DNA of 64,000 bases from the NCBI RefSeq assembly GCF_000297095.1, contig NZ_AEEA01000051.1, positions 1 through 64,000 of the forward strand. Direction: 5' to 3'. This document shows positions 9,398 through 18,510 of this stretch, piece by piece. The notes under the pieces were generated by a model, which searched no databases, was not told the origin of the DNA, and saw nothing but the letters and a program-made list of their open reading frames with translations. How positions within the stretch are numbered: position 1 is the stretch's first letter; every line of letters starts with the position of its first letter. This DNA is from Treponema primitia ZAS-1 (GTDB taxonomy: Bacteria; Spirochaetota; Spirochaetia; Treponematales; Breznakiellaceae). Both the position numbers and the translations under genes were made by a program.

Positions 9398-10411
9398 ATG
9401 ATAGATCTATCCGGCGACGCAGCAATCTTACACTATATCACCACCGACGACCCTGTCGAGGCGGAGGCCCTCTACGCTGCGGCACGGGAAGTGCGTGAGG
9501 AACACTACGACCGGGATGTATATTTCCGGGGGCTCATCGAATTCACCAATTATTGCAAGAACGACTGTTACTACTGCGGCATACGGCATAGTAACAGTAC
9601 TGCTGAACGGTACCGCCTTTCCCTGGAACAGATACTCTACTGCTGCCAAATGGGGGACATGCTGGGCTACCGGAGTTTCGTGCTCCAGGGCGGGGAGGAC
9701 CCCGCTTTCACCGACGACCGGATCACGGAAATGGTGTCGGCCATACGCCGGGAATACCCGGGACACGCCATAACCCTGTCCATAGGGGAACGGAAGCGGG
9801 AAAGTTACGAGCGGTTTTTCCGGGCCGGGGCGAACCGCTACCTGCTCCGCCACGAAACCGCCAATGACGAACACTACCGAAAACTCCACCCTGCGGCCAT
9901 GAGCCTGGCGGAACGGAAGGACTGCCTCTTTGCCCTGCGGGATATCGGCTACCAGGTGGGCGCGGGGTTTATGGTAGGAACCCCTTATCAGACTCCCGAA
10001 TGTCTCCTGGAGGATCTCCGCTTCCTTGAAGAACTGGACCCCCACATGGTAGGCATAGGCCCCTTCATCCCCCAGGGCGACACCCCATTCGGCAGCCACC
10101 CCGGTGGAAGCCTGGAACAAACCCTAAGGATGCTGGCCCTGACCCGGCTGCTCCTCCCCAAAACGCTGCTTCCCGCCACCACCGCCCTGGGGACCATAAA
10201 CCCCCGGGGCCGGGAACTGGGCCTTTTAGCCGGGGCCAACGTGGTGATGCCCAACCTTTCCCCAAAGGCTGTCCGCAAACTCTACGCCCTTTACGACAAC
10301 AAGATCTGCACCGGTGACGAAGCCGCAGAATGCCGGCTTTGTATGGAAGGCAGGATTAGGGATTACGGCTTTGTCCCCGACATGGGCCGGGGAGATTCCC
10401 GGGTAGGCTAA
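9398..10411 (+). CDS. hydE: [FeFe]-hydrogenase maturase, radical SAM
   Basis: A radical SAM protein of about 337 residues with the CX3CX2C motif CKNDCYYC and the family stretches YRSFVLQGGEDP and NRYLLRHETA. HydE acts on the Fe(CO)2CN synthon on the way to the H-cluster. The frame is open far upstream into hydG, but the start is most likely ATG 9398, which has GGGG at 9388-9391. ATG 9392 is the alternative. It follows hydG by about 20 bp and is the last gene of the maturase set. Confidence 0.93.
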   Translation: MIDLSGDAAILHYITTDDPVEAEALYAAAREVREEHYDRDVYFRGLIEFTNYCKNDCYYCGIRHSNSTAERYRLSLEQILYCCQMGDMLGYRSFVLQGGEDPAFTDDRITEMVSAIRREYPGHAITLSIGERKRESYERFFRAGANRYLLRHETANDEHYRKLHPAAMSLAERKDCLFALRDIGYQVGAGFMVGTPYQTPECLLEDLRFLEELDPHMVGIGPFIPQGDTPFGSHPGGSLEQTLRMLALTRLLLPKTLLPATTALGTINPRGRELGLLAGANVVMPNLSPKAVRKLYALYDNKICTGDEAAECRLCMEGRIRDYGFVPDMGRGDSRVG

Positions 10412-10439
10412 TTCTTTACAGGGTAAAAACTTACGTCTT

Positions 10440-10513
10440 TGGGCGCTACATGATTCGAACATGTGACCCCCACGGTGTAAACGTGGTGCTCTAACCAGCT
10501 GAGCTAAGCGCCC
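10440..10513 (-). tRNA. tRNA-Val (anticodon TAC)
   Basis: Read on the minus strand, the 7-bp acceptor stem GGGCGCT/AGCGCCC, the D arm GCTCAGCTGGTTAGAGC, the anticodon arm CCACG-TTTACAC-CGTGG and the TTCGAAT T-loop are all present. Anticodon TAC decodes valine codons. The discriminator base is A, and CCA is not encoded. Confidence 0.97.
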
Positions 10514-10575
10514 GATTTGAAAAAACTACCATAAATGAGCTTCCTGGTCAAGATAAACGGGCAGGAGCCCTGGCC

Positions 10576-11340
10576 TTAAAGAGCAACCTTTAGGAGGGCA
10601 ATCTTCCGTTCCTCGAACAAACGCTCTTTTTCCACGGGAACCTCTTCATCGGTAATAACCATGCTTATGTTGTTGAAGGGTAGAAGAGGCACTAAACCCC
10701 GTTTGGAAAACTTTTCAGACTCCGTAAGGATGATCACCCGCTCCGCCTGTTTTGCCATATCCCGTACTGTTTCGGAACGGAGGTGATCATTTCCGGTAAA
10801 GCCCTGGTCCTCAGAAAAGCCATCGGTCCCGATAAAGAGTTTATCCACCGAGAAGCCCTGGGCACAGGCCCGTGCAATGGGCCCCACCATGACCTGGGAT
10901 TCGTTCTGGTAATCCCCGCCCAGGAGTACAATCTTTGCCTGGGGCAGCCGCCGGATATAGGCGGCGATAAAAGCGGAATTGGTGATGATCCGCACATCCC
11001 GCCGCTTGGACGCCAGCTCCTCCGCAAGGATGGCGCAGCAGGAGCCTGATTCAATCATCACCGCCTCGCCGTCCTTTACCAGTTCCAAGGCGGCTCGGGC
11101 GATTTTCCGTTTGGTTTCATAGTGGTAACTCAGCCGGTTATTGATATCATCGCCGGAACCGGGACTAACATAGCCCTTTTCATGGCGTATAATTCCCTTT
11201 TCTTGCAGCTGATCCAGGTCCTTCCTCAGGGTTACCTTGGAGACCCCCATCATTTCCGCCAGTTTTGCTACCTCAATGCGCTCACTGGCGGCGATGGTAT
11301 CAAGCATTTTTTTCCAGCGTTCATTTTGCTTTTTGGTCAT
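10576..11340 (-). CDS. DeoR-family transcriptional regulator
   Basis: A 254-residue regulator with an N-terminal winged helix (residues about 8-60, including KLAEMMGVSKVTLRKDLDQL) and a C-terminal DeoR sensor domain (ESGSCCAILAEEL, VLLGGDY, FIGTDGFS, LTESEKFSKRG) of the type that binds phosphorylated sugars. Its start overlaps the stop of the upstream activase gene by four bases, so both come from one minus-strand transcript. It is the likely repressor of the divergent glycyl radical enzyme locus and possibly of its own operon. Confidence 0.88.
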   Translation of the reverse strand: MTKKQNERWKKMLDTIAASERIEVAKLAEMMGVSKVTLRKDLDQLQEKGIIRHEKGYVSPGSGDDINNRLSYHYETKRKIARAALELVKDGEAVMIESGSCCAILAEELASKRRDVRIITNSAFIAAYIRRLPQAKIVLLGGDYQNESQVMVGPIARACAQGFSVDKLFIGTDGFSEDQGFTGNDHLRSETVRDMAKQAERVIILTESEKFSKRGLVPLLPFNNISMVITDEEVPVEKERLFEERKIALLKVAL

Positions 11341-12113
11341 GCGTCTATTCCCCGGTCAATAAGGACCTGACGATACTCTGTCAAATCTTCCCGGTGCAGC
11401 TGGGGTATACCGTGCATAGGATAGGGGATCCCCAGATCCTCATATTTTTTTTCCCCAAACTGATGAAAGGGAAGAAGTTCGACCTTGGATATACCCATGG
11501 CAGTAAATAAACGGGCGAAACCCTCGGCATCTTCAAGGCTGTTGTTAAAGCCGGGAATCACCGGAATACGGGGGAGTACGTTCTTCCCCCTATCCAGGGC
11601 TGTTTGCAAGTTGGCAAGACAGGCTTCGTTGGAGACCGTAGTACCTTCGATATGGCGCTCCCGGTCGTAATGCTTCACATCAATAAGAAGGAGATCCACA
11701 TGGTTGATACATTCCTGCCAAACCGCTGCGGGAGCCAGGGCGCTGGTTTCGATAGCCCTATGTATTTTTTCTTCCCCCAGGCGGTCAAGTAAGGCGGTGG
11801 CAAAACCGGCCTGCAGGAGCACTTCGCCGCCCGAAAGGGTAACACCGCCCCCCGACTCCTCGTAGAAAGGGCGATCCTGGAGGCAGGTCTCCATGACCTC
11901 TTCTACCGTGTAATACCGTATATCGGCGGAAAGCCGGTTAGATGCGGTAACGCCCCCAAGGCCGACGGTCCCAAGACCGGCTTCCTGGGATTCCGGATTG
12001 GAACACCAGCGGCAGCGCAGCGGGCAGCCCTTAAAAAAGACCACCGTTCGTATGCCGGGGCCATCGTGGAGGCTGAATTTCTGAATATTAAAGAGCAGCG
12101 CTTTAACCGGCAT
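11337..12113 (-). CDS. Glycyl radical enzyme activase (radical SAM)
   Basis: A 258-residue PflA-type activase with the CX3CX2C SAM-cluster motif CPLRCRWC near residues 30-37, the SLHDGPGIRT entry and the GGGVTLSGGEVLLQ loop. It lacks the cysteine-rich ferredoxin insert found in many activases of dehydratase-type glycyl radical enzymes, so it is a compact form. It should install the Gly radical on the enzyme encoded at 13243-15657. The gene is transcribed away from that enzyme and its start lies next to a strong promoter with essentially no leader. Confidence 0.9.
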   Translation of the reverse strand: MPVKALLFNIQKFSLHDGPGIRTVVFFKGCPLRCRWCSNPESQEAGLGTVGLGGVTASNRLSADIRYYTVEEVMETCLQDRPFYEESGGGVTLSGGEVLLQAGFATALLDRLGEEKIHRAIETSALAPAAVWQECINHVDLLLIDVKHYDRERHIEGTTVSNEACLANLQTALDRGKNVLPRIPVIPGFNNSLEDAEGFARLFTAMGISKVELLPFHQFGEKKYEDLGIPYPMHGIPQLHREDLTEYRQVLIDRGIDA

Positions 12114-12119
12114 GTTTAT

Positions 12120-12149
12120 ACTATATACTTATTCCTTGGCAAATGTCAA
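12120..12149 (-). promoter_or_regulatory. Promoter of the activase-deoR operon
   Basis: On the minus strand, TTGACA (12149-12144) is separated by 18 bp from TATAGT (12125-12120). The activase ATG begins seven bases after the -10 box, so the transcript is predicted to be leaderless. The -35 lies in an imperfect dyad, CTTGGCAAATGTCAAG (about 12135-12150), which could be an operator. Confidence 0.75.
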
Positions 12150-12178
12150 GAAATTACCTATTTTTGCTTACCCCTATA

Positions 12179-12220
12179 CTTATTTTAATAACTTTTTTTC
12201 TTATTTTAGAAACTTTTTCC
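12179..12220. repeat. Tandem pair of 21-bp AT-rich repeats
   Basis: Two adjacent 21-bp units starting CTTATTTTA (12179-12199 and 12200-12220) match at 17 of 21 positions. They are spaced by exactly two helical turns and sit just upstream of the -35 of the ROK kinase promoter. This placement fits regulator binding sites on one face of the helix. Confidence 0.6.
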
Positions 12221-12249
12221 TTGACAAGCTTTAAGTTCGGATTTATCAT
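12221..12249 (+). promoter_or_regulatory. Promoter of the ROK kinase and glycyl radical enzyme operon
   Basis: TTGACA (12221-12226), a 17-bp spacer and TATCAT (12244-12249) make a near-consensus sigma-70 promoter. The predicted transcription start coincides with the A of the kinase ATG at 12256, and there is no ribosome binding site. Confidence 0.8.
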
Positions 12250-12255
12250 TATTTT

Positions 12256-13230
12256 ATGGATCTACATACCATAGGTATTGATGTTGGCGGAACTAAAGCG
12301 GCTTACGGACTTCTTAATGGGCAGAAGGAGATAATCCGGCGCCGTTCCCATCCTTCGGACGATACCGCAAGTCCGGAGGAATTTTTCGATACCATTGTGG
12401 CCAACATCAAAGACCTTATGGCTGCAGAGGGTCTGAAAAAAGAAGATATCCGGGGGATTGGTATCGGAATGCCCTCCTTCGTCCTTTTTGAGGAGGGACG
12501 GATTATCAAAACCACCAACCTGACGAAAATCCACGACTTCCCCGCCCGTACCTATCTGATGGAAAAGCTTGGGGGGATACGGGTGCTCATCGACAACGAT
12601 TCCCATACCGGGGCTATTGCGGAACACCGGCAGGGGGCGGGGCGGGGGTTTGAGAATATGATCTACTGCCCCATCAGCACCGGGATTTCTTCGGGGATCA
12701 TCATAGACGGGAAACTCTTCCGGGGCCGTTACGGCTGGTCCGGGGAAAGCGGCCACATGATCGTTACCCCCGATGACGGAGTGGAATGCGGCTGTGGAAA
12801 CCGGGGCTGCCTCATGTCATGGAGTTCCGGCTCCATGATCATCAAACATATTGAAAAATGGATTGAACAGGGTGAGCAGTCCATCATGCCCCAACTGGCG
12901 GGCGGCGGAAAAATCACCGCGTTCCACCTCGGCAGCGCCTACAACGCAGGGGATGCGCTGGCCCATCGGGCCTACGATCAGATGGTGAAGTACCTGGGTA
13001 TTTGGATCTATAACCTGTACGTCACCCTGAACATAAATTGTTTTGTCTTCGGAGGCGGCCTCCTTAAACTGAGCCAACAGCTTATGGATGGGGGAAAGAA
13101 AACCGCCATCCTCGAAGATATGAAAGAAGTTTTTGACGGGTACAATAAAAACGATATGCCCGTGTATTTCAAAGAGGCGGAGCTGGGGAATGACTTCGGC
13201 ATTATCGGCGCCGCAGAATTACTATTTTAG
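12256..13230 (+). CDS. ROK-family sugar kinase
   Basis: A 324-residue ROK protein with the ATP phosphate motif DVGGTKAAYG at residue 9 and the Zn-binding CGCGNRGC motif near residue 180. It also has the family's sugar-contact region (IDNDSHTGAIAEH) and no N-terminal DNA-binding domain, so it is a kinase rather than a repressor. The substrate is unknown; glucose, N-acylmannosamine and fructose are typical of the family. It is the first gene of an operon with a glycyl radical enzyme, 12 bp ahead of it. A phosphorylated product could be the effector of the divergent DeoR protein. Confidence 0.88.
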   Translation: MDLHTIGIDVGGTKAAYGLLNGQKEIIRRRSHPSDDTASPEEFFDTIVANIKDLMAAEGLKKEDIRGIGIGMPSFVLFEEGRIIKTTNLTKIHDFPARTYLMEKLGGIRVLIDNDSHTGAIAEHRQGAGRGFENMIYCPISTGISSGIIIDGKLFRGRYGWSGESGHMIVTPDDGVECGCGNRGCLMSWSSGSMIIKHIEKWIEQGEQSIMPQLAGGGKITAFHLGSAYNAGDALAHRAYDQMVKYLGIWIYNLYVTLNINCFVFGGGLLKLSQQLMDGGKKTAILEDMKEVFDGYNKNDMPVYFKEAELGNDFGIIGAAELLF

Positions 13231-13242
13231 AAGGAAGGCATC

Positions 13243-15657
13243 ATGGGTAACTATTTCGGAAATCTGACAAGCAGGATGAGCCGGTTCCGGCTGGAACTGT
13301 TGAACGCAAAACCCCAGGTCTGTGTGGAGCGGGCCAAAATAACCACAAACGTCTATCGGGAAAATATGGATCAGCCCCTGGCGATACGGCGGGCGCTGAT
13401 GCTTAAAAATGTCCTCGAAAAGATGAGCATTTATATAGAAGATGAAACCCTTATTGTGGGGAATCAGGCTGCAAGTAACCGCTCCGCCCCCATATTCCCC
13501 GAATACGCCATGGACTGGGTCATTGATGAACTTGATAAATTTGACCAGCGGGACGGGGACCGGTTTTACATAACGGAAGAAAACAAAGAAGCCCTCCGCA
13601 CCATAGCCCCCTTCTGGGAACATAATACCGTAAAAGACCGGGGGCTTGCCGCCATGCCCGCATCGGCACGGGTTTTTTATGACCTGGGGATTATCAAGGC
13701 CGAGGGGAATATCACTTCCGGGGATGCCCACCTGGCGGTGGATTATAAGCGTGTGCTGGCGGAGGGCCTTCTTGAATACAAGCGGCGGTCGGCAGAAAAG
13801 CTGAACAGCCTGGATCTCACGGATTATAAAAATCTCCATAAATCGTATTTCTACCGGGGTATAATCATCACCATGGATGCGGTAATTGCCTTTGCCAAGC
13901 GCTACGCCGATCTGGCGGCAACAATGGCGGAGACTGAAAAAAACGACGGCCGCCGGAAGGAACTGCTTGAAATAGCCCGCATCCTTGTAAAGGTTCCTGC
14001 CCACGGCGCAGAGACTTTCTACGAAGCGGTACAGGCGCTGTGGCTTGTCCATCTGGTACTCCAGATAGAAAGCAACGGCCATTCCCTTTCATACGGAAGG
14101 ATGGATCAGTATCTCTATCCCTATTATCAAAAAGATATCGATGCCGCTCGTACTACCGAAGAAACCGCCTGCGAACTCCTGACCAACCTATGGATGAAAA
14201 CCTTTACGATCAACAAAATACGCAGCTGGTCCCATACCCGGTTTTCCGCCGGGAGCCCCCTATACCAAAACGTGACCATAGGCGGACAGATCCTTGAAAA
14301 TGATTCCCCCCATGATGCGGTAAATCCCCTCTCCTTCCTTATTCTGAAAAGTGTGGCCCGGACCAAATTACCCCAGCCAAATCTGACGGTACGGTATCAC
14401 CAGAAACTTGACCCGCAGTTTCTTAAGGACTGCATAGAAGTGGTGCGCCTCGGCTTCGGTATGCCCGCCTTTAACAGCGATGAGATCATCATCCCCTCTT
14501 TTTTGGAAAAGGGGATCGCCAAACCGGATGCGTACAATTACAGTGCCATCGGCTGTGTAGAAGTCGCCGTACCGGGCAAGTGGGGCTACCGGGTAACCGG
14601 TATGAGTTTTCTCAATTTTCCCAAGTCCCTGTTAATTGCTATGAACGACGGCATAGATATTGAAAGCGGCAAAAAAGTGTGCGAAGGCATCGGACATTTT
14701 ACCTCATGGAAGAACTATGATGATGTAAAAAAAGCATGGGACAAGATTATTCGTGAGTTTACCCGTCAGTGCGTCATCATTGACTCCTGCGCCGATACGG
14801 TTCTGGAACGGGATACCGCCGACATATTCTGTTCCGCGCTCTGCGACGACTGTATCGAGCGGGGGCTTAACTTAAAAGAAGGGGGCGCGGTCTACGATTT
14901 TATCAGCGACCTCCAGGTAGGCATCGCAAACCTTGCCGACAGTCTTGCGGCGATTAAAAAATGCGTATTCGAGGACAAATCCGTCGGCACAGAAGAACTG
15001 TGGGACGCGCTGCAAAACAACTTTGCGGGTAATGAGGGGGAACGTATACGGAAACTCCTCATCGCCGCACCCAAGTACGGTAACGATGATGACTACGTGG
15101 ATTTGCTCGTGCGTGGAGCCTATGACGTTTATATTGACGAAATGAAAAAATATCATAATACCCGCTACGGACGCGGGCCAATCGGCGGTATTTATTATGC
15201 CGGTACTTCGTCCATTTCGGCGAATGTTCCCCAGGGCGCCGGTACAACGGCGACCCCCGACGGACGAAAAGCGGGGGAACCCTTGGCGGAAGGATGTTCA
15301 CCCAGCCATAGTATGGACCGGCATGGTCCTACGGCGGTCTTTAAGTCTGTGTCCAAGCTGCCTACCTCGGAAATCACCGGCGGTGTTTTGCTCAATCAAA
15401 AAGTAACCCCGGCCATGTTGGAAACCGAAGAAAACCGGGAAAAACTCATCTTTCTACTCCATGCTTTTTTTGCCCGGCTCGGCGGTTTCCATGTTCAGTT
15501 TAATGTGGTATCCAGGGAGACTCTGCTGGATGCCCAGATCAACCCAGAAAAGCATCGGGATCTCATCGTCCGGGTGGCGGGTTACAGCGCCTTCTTCAAC
15601 GTCCTTTCCCGTCAGACCCAGGACGATATTATTGAAAGAACAGAGCAGATTATTTAA
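13243..15657 (+). CDS. Glycyl radical enzyme of the PFL2/dehydratase-like group
   Basis: An 804-residue glycyl radical enzyme. The thiyl cysteine is Cys438 in the GCVE motif, and Glu440 is the general-base position typical of dehydratase/lyase-type members rather than true pyruvate formate-lyase, which has a Cys-Cys pair. The radical glycine is Gly780 in RVAGYSAF. Length and the VAVPGKWGYR context resemble the YbiW/PflD-like group of unresolved substrate. The ROK kinase gene is 12 bp upstream and the activase is divergent. Polyol or sugar-derived substrates are plausible from context, but none can be assigned. Confidence 0.88.
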   Translation: MGNYFGNLTSRMSRFRLELLNAKPQVCVERAKITTNVYRENMDQPLAIRRALMLKNVLEKMSIYIEDETLIVGNQAASNRSAPIFPEYAMDWVIDELDKFDQRDGDRFYITEENKEALRTIAPFWEHNTVKDRGLAAMPASARVFYDLGIIKAEGNITSGDAHLAVDYKRVLAEGLLEYKRRSAEKLNSLDLTDYKNLHKSYFYRGIIITMDAVIAFAKRYADLAATMAETEKNDGRRKELLEIARILVKVPAHGAETFYEAVQALWLVHLVLQIESNGHSLSYGRMDQYLYPYYQKDIDAARTTEETACELLTNLWMKTFTINKIRSWSHTRFSAGSPLYQNVTIGGQILENDSPHDAVNPLSFLILKSVARTKLPQPNLTVRYHQKLDPQFLKDCIEVVRLGFGMPAFNSDEIIIPSFLEKGIAKPDAYNYSAIGCVEVAVPGKWGYRVTGMSFLNFPKSLLIAMNDGIDIESGKKVCEGIGHFTSWKNYDDVKKAWDKIIREFTRQCVIIDSCADTVLERDTADIFCSALCDDCIERGLNLKEGGAVYDFISDLQVGIANLADSLAAIKKCVFEDKSVGTEELWDALQNNFAGNEGERIRKLLIAAPKYGNDDDYVDLLVRGAYDVYIDEMKKYHNTRYGRGPIGGIYYAGTSSISANVPQGAGTTATPDGRKAGEPLAEGCSPSHSMDRHGPTAVFKSVSKLPTSEITGGVLLNQKVTPAMLETEENREKLIFLLHAFFARLGGFHVQFNVVSRETLLDAQINPEKHRDLIVRVAGYSAFFNVLSRQTQDDIIERTEQII

Positions 15658-15662
15658 GGTTG

Positions 15663-16460
15663 CTAGAGATTGTACTCCACCTGGGGCTGGGAGATTGCCA
15701 GATGCAGCACTTCCAGGATCTTCTTCCGCAGGACAATAAAATCATCGTTGTTCCGATCCCGGGTTTCCCCAAGGTTCACGTCGAATATGTCGGTAATTTG
15801 ACCCGGCCGTGGGGTCATGATCACAATACGGGTGCTCAGGGCTATGGCCTCGTCCACATCATGGGTAACCATAACCATGGTGGTATTGGTTTTGTTCCAT
15901 ACATCAAGTAACAGGGCCTGAAGCTCTATCCGCTTAAAGGCGTCCAAAGCGCCCAGGGGCTCATCCAGAAGCAGTACCTTGGGCTCATTTATCAGGGCCC
16001 GGATTATGGCGACCCGCTGGGCCATACCTCCGGAGATTTCATGGGGGTAGGATTTTTCAAACCCCGTAAGGCCAATCATATCAATATAATTCCGTACCCG
16101 GCCCTCCTGTCCCTGGTACACGCCCCGGGCTTTAAGCCCCATGGCAACATTGTCATGGACCGAAGCCCAGGGGAACAGGGTGGACTGTTGAAAAACATAG
16201 CCCTGTTCATGGCTGGGTCCGGCAATTTCCTGCCCGTCAATGGCAAGCGTCCCCGATTGAGGGCGGTCAAGCCCGGCGATGAGCCTGAGCAGGGTGGTCT
16301 TACCGCAGCCGGATGGACCCACGATGGAAACAAATTCACCCTTAGCAATTTCCAGATCAATATCCTTTAACGCATACAGGGGATTGCCGTTGGTATCCCG
16401 GTATATCCGGTTAACCTTTTTTATATCAATTAAGGTATCCTTAGCTAAAGCATCGCTCAT
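15663..16460 (-). CDS. ABC importer ATPase, sulfonate/nitrate/taurine type
   Basis: A 265-residue single ABC cassette: Walker A GPSGCGKTTLL, signature ISGGMAQRVA, Walker B LLLDEPLGALD and the His switch TH in MVTHDVDEA. These are typical of the SsuB/TauB/NrtD branch. It energises import by the permease encoded next to it, whose stop overlaps its start by four bases. It ends 5 bp from the convergent glycyl radical enzyme gene. Confidence 0.9.
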   Translation of the reverse strand: MSDALAKDTLIDIKKVNRIYRDTNGNPLYALKDIDLEIAKGEFVSIVGPSGCGKTTLLRLIAGLDRPQSGTLAIDGQEIAGPSHEQGYVFQQSTLFPWASVHDNVAMGLKARGVYQGQEGRVRNYIDMIGLTGFEKSYPHEISGGMAQRVAIIRALINEPKVLLLDEPLGALDAFKRIELQALLLDVWNKTNTTMVMVTHDVDEAIALSTRIVIMTPRPGQITDIFDVNLGETRDRNNDDFIVLRKKILEVLHLAISQPQVEYNL

Positions 16461-17467
16461 TTCAAAATCCCCCTTTGCCAGCGAAGAACATAACTGCGTA
16501 TAGCGCCGATGAGCGCAAGGATAAGTGCAAATTCTACGGCGATAATAATGATGGCGGCGTACACCTTTGAGTATGCGCCCCAGCCCTTGGCCCAGTTGAT
16601 GTAGAATCCCAGCCCTGCCTTGGCGCCCACCATTTCCGACACAATCAGGGTGGTAAAAGAAAAGGCGGTGGCGGTCATGATTCCCGTAAACATGCTGGGC
16701 ATGGCGTGGGGTATGGCGATACGAAACAAAAGAAACCGGTTATCCGCCCCCAGGGTTTTCGCCACATCAAAAAATGATTTTGGAGTGGCAATGATCCCCG
16801 CGGCCATCATGGAGGAAACGGGAAACCAGGATGAAATAAAAATCAAAAATACACCGGTAGTAAAACTGGTGGGCAGTATGGCCAGCGCTACCGGCAGCCA
16901 CGCTACTGCGGGGATGATCCCCGTAACCTTAATAATGGGGGACAGCCAGTAATCCCACTGACGGTTCCAGCCGATGAGTATCCCCGTGGCAAGCCCCAGG
17001 AGCGTACCGGTGATCATCCCCACAAAAAAGAGACGCATCGAAAAAAGGGTGCTCCGCAGCAGCAGGAGCCGGTCATCGTACATCACGCTGAAAATTCCCG
17101 ACATACCCGGAAAATAGGGTAAGGGGAAAATAGCGCTCTTGGTGGTGAGCAGTTCCCATATTGCCAGGACTACGCCCCCTGCAAAAATAAACTGCGCCTT
17201 ATGGTACAGTTTCTTGCGGAAATCAGGCTTTCCAAGGGTGAAGAAATACAAAAGCAACAGCGCTGCCAAAAGGGCGCCAAGAATTGTATGGTAAGCCCCG
17301 GGCAGCTTGACGTCCTCCACCGATGGGATAAACACATTTACTGCCAGGGCCGCAGCAAAGGCCAAAACCGCAGCCCAGAACCAGACCTGCGTTTTTGGCT
17401 TCCAGTAGACAGTATCCTCCGCTATTTTCGGGTCATTATACCACTTCTGCTTTGCCACGGTTATCAA
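16457..17467 (-). CDS. ABC importer permease, sulfonate/nitrate/taurine type
   Basis: A 336-residue BPD_transp_1 membrane protein with a longer than usual N-terminal section containing two extra predicted membrane segments. The six-helix core follows and carries the cytoplasmic EAA-type loop (FFDVAKTLGADNRFLLFRIAIPHAMP) that docks on the ATPase. It lies 5 bp after the binding-protein stop. The family includes SsuC and TauC, and substrate specificity comes from the binding protein. Confidence 0.88.
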   Translation of the reverse strand: MITVAKQKWYNDPKIAEDTVYWKPKTQVWFWAAVLAFAAALAVNVFIPSVEDVKLPGAYHTILGALLAALLLLYFFTLGKPDFRKKLYHKAQFIFAGGVVLAIWELLTTKSAIFPLPYFPGMSGIFSVMYDDRLLLLRSTLFSMRLFFVGMITGTLLGLATGILIGWNRQWDYWLSPIIKVTGIIPAVAWLPVALAILPTSFTTGVFLIFISSWFPVSSMMAAGIIATPKSFFDVAKTLGADNRFLLFRIAIPHAMPSMFTGIMTATAFSFTTLIVSEMVGAKAGLGFYINWAKGWGAYSKVYAAIIIIAVEFALILALIGAIRSYVLRWQRGILK

Positions 17468-17472
17468 TCCCC

Positions 17473-18489
17473 TTATTTCTTTTTCGCCGCCGCTTCCAGG
17501 GCGAAGATATCGACGTATATATCATCAACAAATTTCTGTACATTCAAATCTGTCGGCAAATACCCAATTTCGGTTAATTTCTGGGCAAAATACACCGCAT
17601 CATCCTTGGCCCGCTCATTCGCCGCCTGGCCTGAGTGCTGATCGTAGTGATAGTGCCCAAGCAGACCGGTTACCAAGGCTACGTCTTCAGTGGCCACGGA
17701 CTTATTGCTGACAAGAAGCTGCGCCGCTTCACCGGGGTTAGCGCCTATCCAGGCAACCGCCTTGTGGTAGCCCCGGAGCGCTGCGGCCACGGCGCCGGGA
17801 TTTTCCCGCACCACCTTACCGGAGGCAAAGAGGAAGCAGCAGGCCCTGTCCTTGAACAGGGGGTGCTCGCTGATATCAACCAGGACCCGATAATTTCCCG
17901 TATTCTCCAGGGTCGTGGCAAAGGGATCCCAAAGGGCGGCTACATCAACTTCGCCTTTTTCCACGGATTGGACGATCTGGTCGTTGGGATAGGGTACCCA
18001 GATAATCTCGGTCTGGGGATCAATCCCCACGCTCCCCGCGGCAACCGAGGCTACCGACATGGGGGTTCCGCCGATTTCATCAACCGCAATGGTTTTTCCC
18101 TTCAGATCCGCCAGGGTTCTTATGGGAGAGTTGGCGGGAACCAGGATCTTTATGCATCCTTCGTGCAGGCCAGCGATAAGTTTTACATCAAGCCCATTGT
18201 AAACCCCGGGGAAATATTGAAAATCACCGTTTTCGATGATTGTCTTTCCCGCCGCCAGGGCCGCCCGCTCAGCCTCAAAGGTGCTGCCGCTCACCAGGGT
18301 AATATTAACCCCTTCTTCCGCAAAAAAGCCCTTCAGGCTGGCTATGGATGTAGGGGATCCACAGGTTGATCCCCCGTACCCGATATCAAAGGAACCATAA
18401 GGATATTGATCTCCATCCTTTTTCCCACCGGCAAATACCACTGAGGAGAGCAAAAGCACCCCTGCCACTACCGCAAATACACGTTTCAT
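17473..18489 (-). CDS. ABC importer substrate-binding protein, SsuA/NMT1-like
   Basis: A 338-residue exported binding protein with a signal peptide ending near VVFAGGKK, then an NMT1/SsuA-type fold (GSPTSIASLKGFFAEEGVNI, LADLKGKTIAVDEIGGTP, VDVAALWDPFATTLE). The family imports sulfonates, nitrate, cyanate or pyrimidine precursors. The adjacent promoter shares a 20-bp element with the promoters of DUF2325 and metY-nitrogenase-like genes, so an organosulfur substrate is the best inference. A GGAGG ribosome site lies about six bases before the ATG. It is the first gene of the three-gene importer operon. Confidence 0.82.
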   Translation of the reverse strand: MKRVFAVVAGVLLLSSVVFAGGKKDGDQYPYGSFDIGYGGSTCGSPTSIASLKGFFAEEGVNITLVSGSTFEAERAALAAGKTIIENGDFQYFPGVYNGLDVKLIAGLHEGCIKILVPANSPIRTLADLKGKTIAVDEIGGTPMSVASVAAGSVGIDPQTEIIWVPYPNDQIVQSVEKGEVDVAALWDPFATTLENTGNYRVLVDISEHPLFKDRACCFLFASGKVVRENPGAVAAALRGYHKAVAWIGANPGEAAQLLVSNKSVATEDVALVTGLLGHYHYDQHSGQAANERAKDDAVYFAQKLTEIGYLPTDLNVQKFVDDIYVDIFALEAAAKKK

Positions 18490-18510
18490 TCTAGCCTCCT
18501 ATTTTACTTC

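Noticed and set aside
13243..15657. Classical pyruvate formate-lyase
   Set aside because: The active site has CVE rather than the Cys-Cys pair of true PFL.
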